Of a stretch of DNA of 64,000 nt, positions 42,301 to 53,176 are shown piece after piece. The notes under the pieces are model-generated. The model saw only the letters and a list, made by a program, of their open reading frames with translations. It made no database searches and was not told the DNA's origin. The translations under genes and the position numbers were made by a program. This stretch comes from Syngnathus acus (lineage: Eukaryota > Chordata > Actinopteri > Syngnathiformes > Syngnathidae). Position 1 is the first letter of the stretch. Each line of letters begins with the position of its first letter. Location of the stretch: positions 310,001-374,000 of the forward strand of contig NC_051089.1 in assembly GCF_901709675.1 (NCBI RefSeq). Direction: 5' to 3'.

Positions 42301-44032
42301 ATGCGAGAAACAAATGGGGGCGAGCGATAAATGGAATCTCTTCAAATTTGACCTGAAAGAAAGGCAGCAAATGAAATGTGCCTTGAAGTTGCCCTTCCTT
42401 TTGGCACATGTACGTGCGTTCTGCAATTATTTGGACTTTCATTTCATGTTCTTCTGTCCGTCTCTCTTGTTAATGTTTCACTTTTATGTCCGACATTCAA
42501 GGCGGCTGGCTCCTTGCACTATTGACCGGAGATAAAGACATCCGGCGTCAAGCGCGAGATCAGCCCGCCCGCCGGCCGGACCACTTGAGCTTCCCATGTG
42601 CGCGCAAAGTGGCCTGCAAAAGCGCCCGGTCATCAGCGACCATTCATTTCCGTTCTTATTACGCATACGTCAATTGGACTTGACACTAACTAACACAAGT
42701 GTGCACGCACTCACACTTGCACGATTACGAACAAAAACCGTGCTTAATTGCTCACCCAAATCACATGCTCATTCCAAATGAATACATCAAACACACTCAC
42801 AAATGTTTTCTCTCCCTTTCTCACACACCCAACGCACACACATGCAGTAACACACAGTGTGGAAAGAAGGACTCACTCTGACTCAGTGGGAAGAGCCCCA
42901 AAATCCCAGTGACGACCAAAGATGACTATTACAATGTTTTCGTGTGCGTGGGCTCCGCATGGCAACGGAACCACAAGAGCACAAAGTTGTCACAGTCGTG
43001 AGCAAATGAAACAGCCGCACATGCTAGCTACACCAAATAATACTTGTCCTGCTTCAAAGTTGAATGACATTGAGTTCATTTGCATTTTTTTCCTTTCCCA
43101 GTCGTTTTTGGGAGTTTTTCCCTTGCCCTCCCTCCCTCCCTGTTGGGAGTTAAGATCAGGGGATGTTGAGGACAAATGGTCAATTTTGAAGCCCTTTGAC
43201 ACTTATCTGTGATTTAAGGCTATTTAAATAAACTTGACTTTGGTGTGAGCATCAATCAGATTTCTCGACTCACATACAAAATGTTTCAACATCGTGGGCG
43301 TGGCCAGACGTGTGTGGCGGCGGCGTCACGGGGAATATTGCATTTTGTGTGATGCCAAGGCTAGAAGAGAATAACGAGAATACACACACACACACACCGT
43401 CTCGCAATCAAACACACCCACTTCACATATAATAAAACACAGTCACGCGCACGCAGCACCACACAAGACACACTCGTTCACGCGGACAGACAGAAAATTG
43501 GCGCGGCAGATGGAAACCACCAATTGCTAAACACACACAGAGAAAGACAAGACTCACGCGGGCGGGCGGGCGGGCGCGCGCGCGCGTGATCACAAATCGT
43601 CGACAAAACGATGACTTGGAGTGCAACATTTGAAATGTGCTAAATGGCGTCCACGCGGAATTTGTGAATCAGGCTAAAGCAAAGGCTCGCGCCCCCTCGA
43701 CAACGGAACATGTGTTTCGCGCTGCGGGACTCCACGCGCTTGTGGTGTGGCGGATTTGACGTGCATGCGCGGCCGGCCGGCCGGCCTCGCAAGCTCCGTC
43801 GGGCCCTGAAGCGAACGACTAGGGTCGAGTCGAGTCGAGTCGAGCGCCCGCAGAAGAAAAAGAAAAACAGGGTGCTCGGGTGGGGCACAACGAGGCCATT
43901 TAAAAAAAAAAAAAAATCACGCAGGCAGGCACGCACGCACGAACACAACATGGTTGAAGCGCTCACCCAGAAGATGAAGTTGCAGAAGAAGAGCAGGTAC
44001 TTGATGCATTTGGTGCAGCCCTCGACGCCCAT
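36565..44032 (-). CDS. cd81: CD81 tetraspanin
   Basis: CD81 organises membrane microdomains and partners with CD19, integrins and IFITM proteins. Eight exons join in frame to 723 nt, 240 aa (human 236): 43967-44032, 40791-40905, 37825-37922, 37679-37753, 37442-37564, 37115-37213, 36696-36779, 36565-36627. The start [15 protein letters not shown] and end [10 protein letters not shown] are the CD81 signatures. Four membrane segments are clear: in exons 1-2, in exon 3 ([16 protein letters not shown]), in exon 4 ([20 protein letters not shown]) and in exons 7-8 ([15 protein letters not shown]). The large loop has the CCG motif (Cys162, Cys163) plus Cys185 and Cys194, the four cysteines of two disulfides. 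Juxtamembrane cysteines fit palmitoylation. A cd81a/cd81b distinction cannot be made here. Confidence 0.96.
37600..37678. mobile_element. hAT-like repeat fragment forming most of cd81 intron 4
   Basis: Within the 114-bp intron (37565-37678), ggtgtcaaagccgaggcccg, ccagatacggc, gaatcattt and atgtggcc match the terminal part of the repeat at 47555-47825 in the same order. The match runs to the splice donor of exon 4. Confidence 0.55.
37923..40790 (-). other. cd81 intron 2
   Basis: No exon or other gene was recognised in this 2.9-kb intron. It holds (GACA)n near 39356-39380, a poly-G run near 39758-39770, a GGCCGGCC cluster near 39923-39943 and a long GGAA microsatellite close to the exon 2 donor. 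Confidence 0.45.
40652..40775. repeat. (GGAA)n microsatellite in cd81 intron 2
   Basis: About 120 bp of GGAA/GGGA units, ending roughly 15 bp from the cd81 exon 2 donor at 40790. On the transcribed strand it is a (TTCC)n pyrimidine tract just inside the intron. Confidence 0.95.
40906..43966 (-). other. cd81 intron 1
   Basis: No exon or other gene was recognised in this 3.1-kb intron. It holds a poly-G run near 41479-41497, (TC)n at about 41722-41749, a GGCGGGCGGGCG stretch near 43560-43580, GGCCGGCC near 43771-43787 and a GAGTC run near 43826-43845. Confidence 0.45.
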
Positions 44033-44818
44033 GCTGACAGAGATTTGGCAGACGACTTGACTTAACGGGACGGCAACGAAACGAAACGAACGGCTCCACA
44101 CTCCAAGAAGAAGACAACACCCAACGCGAGGAGCTTCCCCCGAGACCCCGTCCTCCTCCGCTAGTCCCCTGGACCCTCCCACCAGCCCCCGCGTCCCTCC
44201 CACCAGGGCCTCCGCCCCGCTTCCCTCCCCTTCCCTCCCACCAATCCAAGGCTGTTTCCCGGCACGCCTCTCCCAATCAAATCGCTCGTGGGTGACGTCT
44301 CTTCCGCCCATTTCTGCTTCACGTCTCGAGTTGTCGCGACTGGATTCGTTTTCTGTGCTGTCACCTGGGGTTGCGTAGATCTTCTTATGACTGTTAATGG
44401 AGGTGTTTAAAGGCTCAAATTGGTCATGAGGAGACGCGCGACACACACTGCGCTGACTACAATTCCCAGACTGCACCGCGATAGGTGCTCGCGCCTCCAA
44501 CACGCGCGCGCGCGCGCGCACGCACAGCCAAAGTAGCGCGCAATATTTTGGCCCGCCCGTTTCAACACATTGATTCGTTTGATGTCACTTAGGGCCCCGT
44601 GATTCCCATTTACGGATGTATTTTGAGCCCACATTTGTTGATACTGTGGCAGAAGCGCGTGTTTAATCTCTCAATGAAGTGTGAGTCAAGTCTCAAGCGA
44701 ACGAACAAAGCGACAAAAACAAAGAAGTGACGTATGAACCCGCCCCCGACTGCCCGCCCGCCTGCTGGGCGAGAGCTCGGTCCCGCCCGGTCCGACTACG
44801 ATTCCCATCATGCACTCG
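44033..44818. other. cd81 upstream region
   Basis: GC-rich sequence directly upstream of the cd81 ATG, with C-rich polypyrimidine blocks at about 44140-44250 and an alternating (CG)n run near 44504-44520. It probably contains the cd81 promoter. No gene recognised. Confidence 0.4.
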
Positions 44819-45330
44819 CTATTGCATCTCAAAGATCAGCGTTTTAATCTCTTCAAATGCATCGAGGCAATTTCCATATGGTTGAAATTGTTCTCCGGAG
44901 TCTCCCGATCCATCCAAAATGAGTCTTTGCGTAATTCGTGCCCCGCCCAAAATGACGCTTACGTCACAAGTGCCACCGTTTTGCAACAGTCGGTCGCGGA
45001 GACCCAAGAAAAAGTCAGCTCCCCGAATGCACCTTTCTCTCACACCTCCGCTCGACGCAGAGCGGTGGATCGTCGTATGTCTTACGACATTCGCCCGCTT
45101 TGAATACTGATGCTGCTGCTCCTGGTGCTGGTTCTGGTGCAATTGCGCCATGTGGAACGGTCCCGCAGAGTCCCACAGAGCACACTGCGGTGCACGCTGC
45201 AAAAGTGCACGAATCGAACGAGTGTGATCCCGGTCCAACTGTTCCCCAGGTGACCGACGCGGACTGCCTTGTGGGCGGTACCAGGCGCCGCCGATGTTGT
45301 CGTCGGCCAGAAGCAATTCATCTGGAGGGA
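44819..45330 (-). other. Unassigned open frame of about 165 codons after an acceptor-like site
   Basis: On the minus strand a frame runs open from ccctccctccag (about 45330) to a stop near 44819. It reads DELLLADDNIGGAWYRPQGS near the start and DFFLGLRDRLLQNGGTCDVS later, with a Gln/His-rich middle. I do not recognise the family. The frame lacks an ATG near its start, codon use is not strongly biased, and no second exon was identified, so it may be chance. It lies between cd81 and tph1, where mammalian CD81 neighbours such as TSSC4 might be expected; it does not look like TSSC4. Confidence 0.2.
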
Positions 45331-45878
45331 GGGGAGGAAGGTGAGCGAGAGAGCGAGAAAGCGAGCGAGCGAGCGAGCGAGCGAGCGAGCCTTTTTGGCA
45401 GCAAGCAACGTGTTGGCGTTTTGTCCAAAACTGCCACGGTCGCCTTTTGTCTTAGCGCCAACAAAACTGGCTGTCGTGTAGTTTGTTGTGAAAAACGTGT
45501 GTTTGGTTTTTATTTCTTTTTGCTTGTTAAAATCAAGACGGTTACCAAAATGAATCTAAAGCTGTCCAAAATGTTGGGGCTCGTCACACCTGTCAAGTCG
45601 GCAAAGGCGCTCTTAATAACAAGCATTTGCGCAAGTAGCTCTTGATACCACTTTCATTTTATGTTTCAAACATGACAACATTGACGCTTGCAGAACAAAC
45701 CACAAATGGCGTCGTTAGCTCTTTTTCATCAGCAGAGAATAGCGTTGACCTTTTTCAGCAAATTGCGTTTTTCCCTTCTACAAAGTTAAGAGCATTTTGG
45801 AGACACAAATCATGATTGCGTTCATTCAACCAAGACTTCAAAACGTCTCCGGCTGGCCTTAGCACAAGCCTAGGTCGC

Positions 45879-48271
45879 TCACGCGTCACAGGGCGGCGGC
45901 GGCAGCGGCGGCGGTGGTGGGCGGCGCGGCGCTGCGCTGCGCCTGCCCAGCCTGTTGAGGGCGTCGTCCACCACGTCCAGCTCGTGGCGCAGATCTCGGA
46001 GCAGCGTTTGGATGCTGCCGCTGTCCTTCAGCACGGCCACGCTCTGCGTGTACGCGTCGTAGCGCACCGAGAAGGGCCGGCGGATGCGCTTGGCAAACTC
46101 CCTGCGAGCGAGCGAGCGGTTGCAAAAAGGCTCACCATTATACAAGGTTCAAGTCACTTGGGTGCTTAGCCGGAGATTTTGGTGGTTCTTATTAAGTTTG
46201 AAGTGCCAATCTTACGACAATGTAAATATGTTTAAAGTTGGAAGTCTTATTTACACATATCGCGGACTCAACGTATTTGTTTTTCTTTCCCCGACCTCAT
46301 TTTGCTCTTGGCGTCGTCGAAGGTTTCGGTGACGAAGTAGACGTTCTGGAAGGCGGTGATGACGCATTCCTCGCCGCACGTCAGCCGAGGATCGAAGGGA
46401 CGCACCTCGGCCTCGCCCGACAGCGCGTGCTCGCCGCAAAGGACGCACACGCACAAAATTACAAACAAACTAACAAAAACGTCCTTCTGAATTCAGACAC
46501 GCACGTTTTGGGTTTGGCCGCTAAGGGGCAGCAACATCGCAAAATGGAATGCAAACTAATTCAAAAGCACACTGATGACCAACTATCAATTAAATGGCAA
46601 GCTAACAATAATAATAAAACTGAATTCAAGTGATTCAGTCTTGAAAATTACAATTGCCGTGATTAAAAAAACCCACAGCAAACTAAGAATCACACGGCCA
46701 AAACAATGTACAAAACTAATTGCGTATCAATACAAACCAATGAATGAAACACAAATCGCTGACATTTACGTTTAGAAATAGCTCATCCGTTTTTCACCTA
46801 GATAAAAATGGTTATTTTGCAAAACGATTGGAGTAATGGGACAAGGTTTGCAAAGCGGAAAGTAGGCGGCGGCCTCGGCGCTACCTTGAGCTCGCCCACG
46901 GACGAAAGCAGGCCAGCCCCGTAGGCGCGAAGTCGTCCGTCCTGCTTGCACAGTCCGAACTCCACCGTGAAGAAGTAGCACTGAAGCAAAGAGGTTGAGA
47001 AAGAGCAGCGCAGCGCCGCGCGCTCGCTCGCTCGCTCGCTCGCTCACCGTGGCCAGTTTGAGCACGGCGTCGTCGTCGGCCCCCAGCGACGCTAAGCCCA
47101 TCTCCTGCGAGAACTGCGCGAAGCTGGGCTCGGCCAGCAGCGGCACGTGGCCCAGCAGCTCGTGGCATGTGTCCCTGCGGCCAGGCGGTCAGGCGGGCGG
47201 TTGTTCAGGCGGGCGGTCAGGCGGCCGACGCCAGCCACAAAAAAGCAAGCACATCGTGATAGCGTAGCATTTAGAAAGACGAGCTGTTGTGCCCAAAACC
47301 TCAAGGATGCTTTTGTGTCCCGGACGAAGGCAACTTTCTTCTTTACGCAAGACAATGAAGAGTGTTCAACTAGCCCATTTTGTAAACATTTGAGATGGTT
47401 CATAGTCTGGGATTAGTCTCATGTACGTATGTTTTTTGTTTTTTTACATGTTAGTGCCCAATAGAGCCACCGAGTTTTTTCAGACCATTTAGTCTTCAGT
47501 GACCAGAATGAAAAGGTTTTTCACAGGCAATTTAGTCATCAACGAGCCCATGGAGGCTCAGATACGGCCCACCAAATGATTTTATGTGGCCCGCAAAGAC
47601 CAATTGTGCATCCACTACAAATTGTTTTCACTTTCCAAAATAGAGAGATTGCTCGCAACTTTTGTTAGCATTCATCTTTTTCAAACATCGAAACACTTTG
47701 TACTAGTCTCTGATCTCAAAACTAGCTATTCATCAGTATACTCTCATATATAATATCCGACGTTGACGGTTACAATGGCCCACCGAGGGAAACGATGACT
47801 ACGATGCGGCCCGCCACAAAAACGTTACTCGCCTAACGATGAATTGTGTAAAAGTCAAAGCCCATTTGCAGATTTTGACTCAAATAACGTGGTTTTGTAT
47901 ACATCAAAGATGATGAGGATGAGGAAGCCATGGTCAAAGTTGGAGCCAAAGCAAATTGGAAGCAAAGGCCCACGTTTGTGCAAGCACACATGGAACGGCT
48001 TCTAAATAAAGGGCTCGCGCACTGAGCGCTTTTGTGTGCTGCCTTTGGACTTACGGTTCGGGTGTGTAAAAGGGGTCTGAGCTGTGCCGGACGTACTGAG
48101 TGCAGTGGAAGACGCGGAAGGCCAAACCTGCCGAGGAGGGAGGGACGTTTGCGTCAACGGGGCATCAAAGAGGTGCCATATCGAAAAGGCTTGAAAAAGC
48201 CAGAACCTGCCAGGAAGTCTCGGGGAGACAAGTAGCCCCACACCGGACGGATGCTGAAACCAGAGCGCTCT

Positions 48272-48320
<49 letters not shown>

Positions 48321-49758
48321 CACACACACACACAATATCTTTCTTTAATAGTCCCAAAAATGTGAACGCCAGACTCCAAATTGCCTGTAATGTGCTAAAA
48401 AGTCTGTTGTGTACAACTTCCAGGCAAAAGCATTTTTGACATGTCGAGCTGAAGACTCGTTTTGGTCTCGTTTTTGCACTTGGGGCACCTTTGAGGAAGC
48501 GCGAGACGTCCTCCAGCTGGGGGATGTTGTCCTCCTTGTAGTTGCAGTGTTGCTCCAGCAGGGGAAGGTTGTTGAGAAACTCCTTGCAGGCGTGGCTGGG
48601 GTAAAGTTTGTTGAGCTCCCGGAAGACTCGAGCCCAGGTCTGGACCTCCTCCGCCGTGTAGTCCACACGGGGGATCTGCTCGCCGCTGCGAACCATTAGC
48701 GACACCGCTTTGAAAAACAACACAAAGAAGGAGAAGAAGAAGAAGAAAAAAAGGAGGTAGCAACTTACTGTTTGTAGCCGCGAGCCAAATCGGCAAAGTA
48801 GTTCCTTCGTTTGCGGTAAACGCTGTCCTTGAATCCCTACAAGAGACCGACCGACCACATTTGTCTTCGGCCTTGATGGATTTGCCTCGTCGCCTTTGTG
48901 ACTTTGGCCGGAACAAACCGGATGGTCGGCGTCCAAGTCGGAGCCGTACATCAGGACCTGCTTGCAGAGATCCAGATCGGAAATCTTCTCGGGGAACCAG
49001 GGAACTGCCCGCCCCACTGAAAGTCAAAAGTCAAAGTCTGCTTTATTGTCAATTTCTTCACATGCCAAGACACACATAGAAATCAAAATTACGCTCCCAC
49101 TGAAACAAATGCATCTGGTGTGGGGGGGTTTTTTTGGAAACATTATTCGTTTTGGTGAAGAGGAGCTCGTCTATGATGATGATGAAGAACTTGCACTTCT
49201 CATTGATGGATGCAAAAAAGTGCACGTTAGCGTTTTCTGCTTTGAGGCGCTTCAAAAACACATTTTGTCTGATGTTTATAAAACAACGCTGGAGTGGTGC
49301 GAGGCTTGAGTCAAATCAATCAATCAATCAATCTATATATGTTTGGGCGTACGATCCGCACGGGCCTACCATCCACAGTCGGGTCTGGGTCCTCGGCATG
49401 GCGTTGGCTTTCTGGCGGCATTATCTCCACCACGTCGGCGTGCTGGGCCAGAAGCTGCGTCAGCTCTCTGAGCTGATGGTGATCGCTGTCGCAGTCCACG
49501 AAGATCTCAAAGTCGGAATTTCTGCGCTTGGACTTGCGCGACTCGATGTGAACCAGATTGACGTGCTTTTCCTGCCATCCCACGTCAAAGGCTCAAGCTA
49601 AAGAAAGCAGCTGGACAGTCTCCTAGGGCGGGCGGCTTTACCTGGAAAGTCCCGAGAGCCCTGACCAGACCGCCCACTTCGTTCTTGAGGGAGAAGAGGA
49701 TGGTGGCGCCGGCCTTAGCGGCCGTCTTGCCGGAGACGCTTCCGGAAGCCGCGGCCAT
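45879..49758 (-). CDS. tph1: Tryptophan 5-hydroxylase, TPH1 type
   Basis: TPH makes 5-hydroxytryptophan, the rate-limiting step of serotonin and melatonin synthesis, using Fe(II), O2 and tetrahydrobiopterin. Eleven exons join in frame to 1398 nt, 465 aa (human TPH1 444): 49642-49758, 49370-49571, 48919-49016, 48769-48836, 48489-48685, 48207-48269, 48055-48127, 47048-47174, 46885-46980, 46296-46429, 45879-46101. The ACT regulatory part has [14 protein letters not shown] and [19 protein letters not shown] (TPH1-like). The catalytic core has [31 protein letters not shown] and [14 protein letters not shown], with iron ligands His277, His282 and Glu322 (FFTVEFGLC). [16 protein letters not shown] separates it from tyrosine hydroxylase. 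The C-terminus after ALNRLGRR is a proline-rich tail. The ATG follows an acceptor-like cag, so a 5' UTR exon probably lies upstream. tph1a versus tph1b is undecided. Confidence 0.93.
47555..47825 (+). mobile_element. hAT-like non-autonomous repeat, copy B, in tph1 intron 7
   Basis: Reads gatacggcccaccaaatgat, tttatgtggcccgcaaagac, ttgttttcactttcc, aaaatagagagattgct, tactagtctctgatctcaaa and actag. These blocks recur in the same order but opposite orientation at 14130-14400, establishing a dispersed family. Confidence 0.65.
48273..48333. repeat. (CA)n microsatellite next to the tph1 exon 6 acceptor
   Basis: A run of about 30 CA units begins within 5 bp of the exon 6 acceptor, so on the transcribed strand (TG)n immediately precedes gtgcgtgtag. 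Confidence 0.95.
49018..49110 (-). mobile_element. LINE 3'-end-like repeat supplying the tph1 exon 3 acceptor
   Basis: The plus strand reads aagtcaaaagtcaaagtctg, ctttattgtcaatttcttca, catgccaagacacac, an abundant teleost repeat word order. On the minus strand this gives tgacttttgactttcag directly joined to exon 3. The other boundary is not defined. Confidence 0.6.
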
Positions 49759-51001
49759 CTGCGGACGCAAAAGGTAAGGCCGTGCGTTGCGCAAACACCG
49801 GACTGGACCACGCTCAAGTCACATAACCCGAATTCAAAACGAATCATAATACAGAGTCGAGGAAACGGTTCTTATTTTGAGGAATGGGAGGGCCACGTGT
49901 GGGCCGCCGCCGCCGACCCCCCAGTTGCCATCTGGCTGACCGTTCGTTCACCTGTCCATCTGGAGGAGAGCTTTCGCACCAAAGCGGCAATTGTTGGAAA
50001 GCCGCACATTTGCGGCTGCAAAGGTGAAAACAAAAACATGACAACTAAAAGGCCCGTTCTTAGCTCCAAACAAGAATGCTCATTTATGTGCTGGGGATGA
50101 CAATGGTGCGAGCTTTCCTTTCGGTGCTTTAACCAAATCTTGCCTATTATCTGCTTGACTTTTGAAATAATGGTGAAAACTCGCCAAATAAGCTCGAATG
50201 GTGTTGCTCACACAGCAAACCAACGTTTGTGCTACTTACAGTCTATTTGTAGTCCCGCTCGGAAGATGTTTGAAGATGGGCTCGCTTTGGCTTCCTCGTG
50301 TCGACGCAGCCTCTTGGGAATGATCGACGACGCTTCTGACGCCGCTCTTCTCATAAGACCTGTGTGTGTGTGTGTGTGTGTGTGTGTAGGAGGCGCTCAT
50401 TTGTCATTGTGGCTCAAGGTGTGGAGGTGGGGCTCCTCAAGTGGGAGGAGCGGCCCCATCCACCCACTTATCGGAGCTCGGCTGCTCATCCGAAAGCAGA
50501 AAACATTCTGAATCTTGGTTCCAGCCAATTGTCATTTTTCAATTGCGATGTCAATTGGGAATGGAGCCCAAACGGGGATCCTCACATTGACAAAAGGAAT
50601 GAACAGCGTGACGAACAGCGTGACGAACAGCGTGACGAACAGCGTGACGAACAGCGTGACGGTTGCCCTCCTCGCCCCAAGCCAGAGACAGGAAGTCTCC
50701 ATCCCTCCCATCCGTCAGGCCGCTTAATGACATCTGAGAGCTAAATGCGATCTGAAGATGCCATCCGCTGGCTCATCTGCTTCACCTTCATGTGATTAGG
50801 CGCACGCTAATTGAGGCGCACACGCCGCCTTGATTGCGTTTGCCTCGGTCCAGGGGCAACGTGGCGGGCGGGCGGGCGATGAGCCCAGAGAGCCCGTGAC
50901 GAATGGCAGGTGCGCGAGGACCGTCCCACTCAAGTGATGTTTGAGGCAGTGACCAAAAGATGTCCAAAGCCAATGAGTATTTGTCTTCTTGCGTCCCACA
51001 G
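49759..51001. other. Intergenic region between tph1 and the zinc-finger cluster
   Basis: Should hold the tph1 promoter and any 5' UTR exon, which I cannot locate. A (GT)n run lies at about 50362-50388 and a 12-bp tandem repeat at 50596-50662. No other gene recognised. Confidence 0.45.
50596..50662. repeat. 12-bp tandem repeat gaacagcgtgac
   Basis: Five nearly exact copies in a row; no coding context. Confidence 0.9.
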
Positions 51002-52295
51002 ATATCAGTGAAGCTCTCGATCCCGAGCTACAGGAGCCCGAGTCTCCCCACATCGAGGAGGAGGACGACTTTCATGTTAAGGAGGAAGAAGAAGCGCTTC
51101 TACACTTTACTGAGGAGGAAGCGGGCCCACCTAGTTCTTGCATTAAAGAAGAATTGGATGACATCAAGTGGCCTTTGACCTTTAGCCCCCTGAAGAGATG
51201 GAAGTGAGGACAGCGGAGGGGCAGAGCTTACAAGTAGCAGAAACGCAACGGAAGGTGACGGAGGAGCACGAGCAGACGGCCTCTTAGCCCCACTGTCGGA
51301 CGACGACGACATGACGTCGCACGCACTCTCCCCAAACTGAGGAAGATGAACACTACAAAGTCATGTGACTTGCCACACCGATGACAACAAAAGCACGGAA
51401 TGTGAGTTCCAAATGGAATTACACATGAGAACGCCAAAGCTTTCGCCTGCTCACTTTGTGGGCAAAGATTCACTCACAAAGGACAAGTAAGGACACACGC
51501 CCAAATACATACTGGGGAGAAACCTTTCGCCTGTTCACTTCCTTGGAAAGCAAAGTTTAGCAACGCACACCAAAGCGCACACTGGAGAAAAACCTTTTGC
51601 CTGTTCAGTTTGTCCGAAAAGATTCGACATTAAGGGACATTGAACGAGGCGCACACAAATATACACACACAGGAGAGAAACCTTTGGCCTGCTCAATTTG
51701 CAGCAAAGCCTTCTCTCAAACGGAAAGTTTAACAATCCACACAAGAAAACACACCGGAGAGAAACCTTTGGCCTGCTCAATTTGCGGCGAAGCCTTCTCT
51801 CAAACGGAAAGTTTAACAATCCACACAAGAAAACTCACCGGAGAGAAGAAATCTTTGGCCTGCTCACTTTGTGGTCAAATATTCTTTTTAAAGACAAGTT
51901 TAAGAGTGCAGGAAAAAACGCACGCTAGGGAAAAACCTTTTCCATGCTCAGTTTGTGGGAAAGGCTTCTCGGGAAAGCACAATTTAACGACGCACGCAAG
52001 AATACACAGCGGCCGGGCCGGAGAGAAAGCTTTGACCTGCTCAGTTTGTGGGAAAAGCTTCTCTTTGAAAGGACAATTGGCGAGGCGCGCAAAAATACAC
52101 ACGAGAGACAAACCTTTTCCATGCCTGGTTTGTGGGAAAAGATTGATTCTCAAGGAAGGGACGTTTAGTAAGTCACACGCACACAAGGCAACACACTGGA
52201 GAGAAGCCATTCACTTGCAGTGTGTGGAGCAAGAGATTCTTTCATAAGATTGACGTGAAGAGACACAAACGTGCAGCGGTCAATTGGATGTCCAA
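51002..52295 (+). pseudogene. Decayed fish-type C2H2 zinc-finger gene
   Basis: A phase-compatible acceptor (gtcccacag) opens an exon with the family's acidic segment: SPHIEEEDDFHVKEEEEALL and CIKEELDDIKWPLTFSPLK. The frame then meets a stop at 51205-51207 (RWK then stop) where relatives continue. Further on, the expected LLAPLSDDDD-type text, the first fingers and the later array lie in different frames. A 216-codon open stretch (51597-52247) has six fingers, but several have lost ligands: one ends in RKL instead of His, one has VQEKTH, one has ARRAKIH, and the last breaks up. No first exon was found upstream. Several independent lesions make a functional protein unlikely. Confidence 0.8.
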
Positions 52296-52299
52296 CTTG

Positions 52300-53176
52300 A
52301 GTCGCTGGAAGAGTGTACGGTGGGGGAATGGGAGACGTCCCTCCTCTGCAACTGGCTCCTAGTCTGAGCTCAGGCACCAAACTACTGACCAAAGAGCACG
52401 GAGATGCGGTCAAGATCCACGTACCGATCTTTTTCTTGCTTCTGAGTGTGCATGACATCTTAGATTGATTGATTGATTGATTTTTTGGGGTGATGTGTGA
52501 GCATGTTTGCAACTCTACACTAAGTGTGGAAGTCGGCTTTCTGACTTGAAATATTCGTCAACTCCTGTTGAACAAATGAAATAATCAATCGTGCGTCTTG
52601 ACTATTTTTCCTGTTGAACATTTTTGGCCTTCGAGCGCAAGTCACGTGACAGGGACGTGGCTGCATTGGCACCTAGCCATTCAAAGAAGTCGTCAAAAGA
52701 CTTGGAAGTCATCCGTTCCCGTCCCCCCTACATCTTATTCAGTATTGCATCTCTTTTGTTCTACGTACACGGAAGCCAAGTCTCGCGGGTGAGTGTCTAA
52801 ATGACGACCGCAAGATGGAGACACCGTCCCGAGTGGTTCAACTTCCGCCGCTCAACTACTTCCGGTTCGGAATTATTTATTTCGGTTTTGCTTTGCTTTG
52901 CTTTTCCGACGTGGCCACACACTGGTCGCTTCATTCCTCTACCCAAGTTCGAATTGGGCGGATTGAAGCGTCGACACAGGACGTCCGTCCGAACTTAGAC
53001 ATCGTTTGTGACCTTTTCGTACGCGCGCGGATCATCTCGCCTCAGTACACGTCCAAGCTTCTCTAGCTAGCTTCTCTTATTTGAGCTAGTTAGCCGCTTA
53101 CAAAGACAGACGTTCGCCTAGACGCATAGGCAAGGGAAGATCAAGTGAGTGTAAAGTGTTGGATCGTTGTGTGAAA
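52300..53176 (+). promoter_or_regulatory. Promoter region of the 15-finger gene
   Basis: Contains an ETS-type ACTTCCGGTT at about 52857-52866 and ACTTCCGCC just upstream, in a GC-rich stretch ending at the first exon. The 5' part holds (GATT)n near 52464-52482 and nothing else recognised. Confidence 0.4.

Noticed and set aside
45879-49758. Tyrosine hydroxylase instead of tryptophan hydroxylase (TH is near CD81 in human)
   Set aside because: [18 protein letters not shown] and [16 protein letters not shown] are TPH features; the TH N-terminus and TH-type C-terminal sequence are absent.
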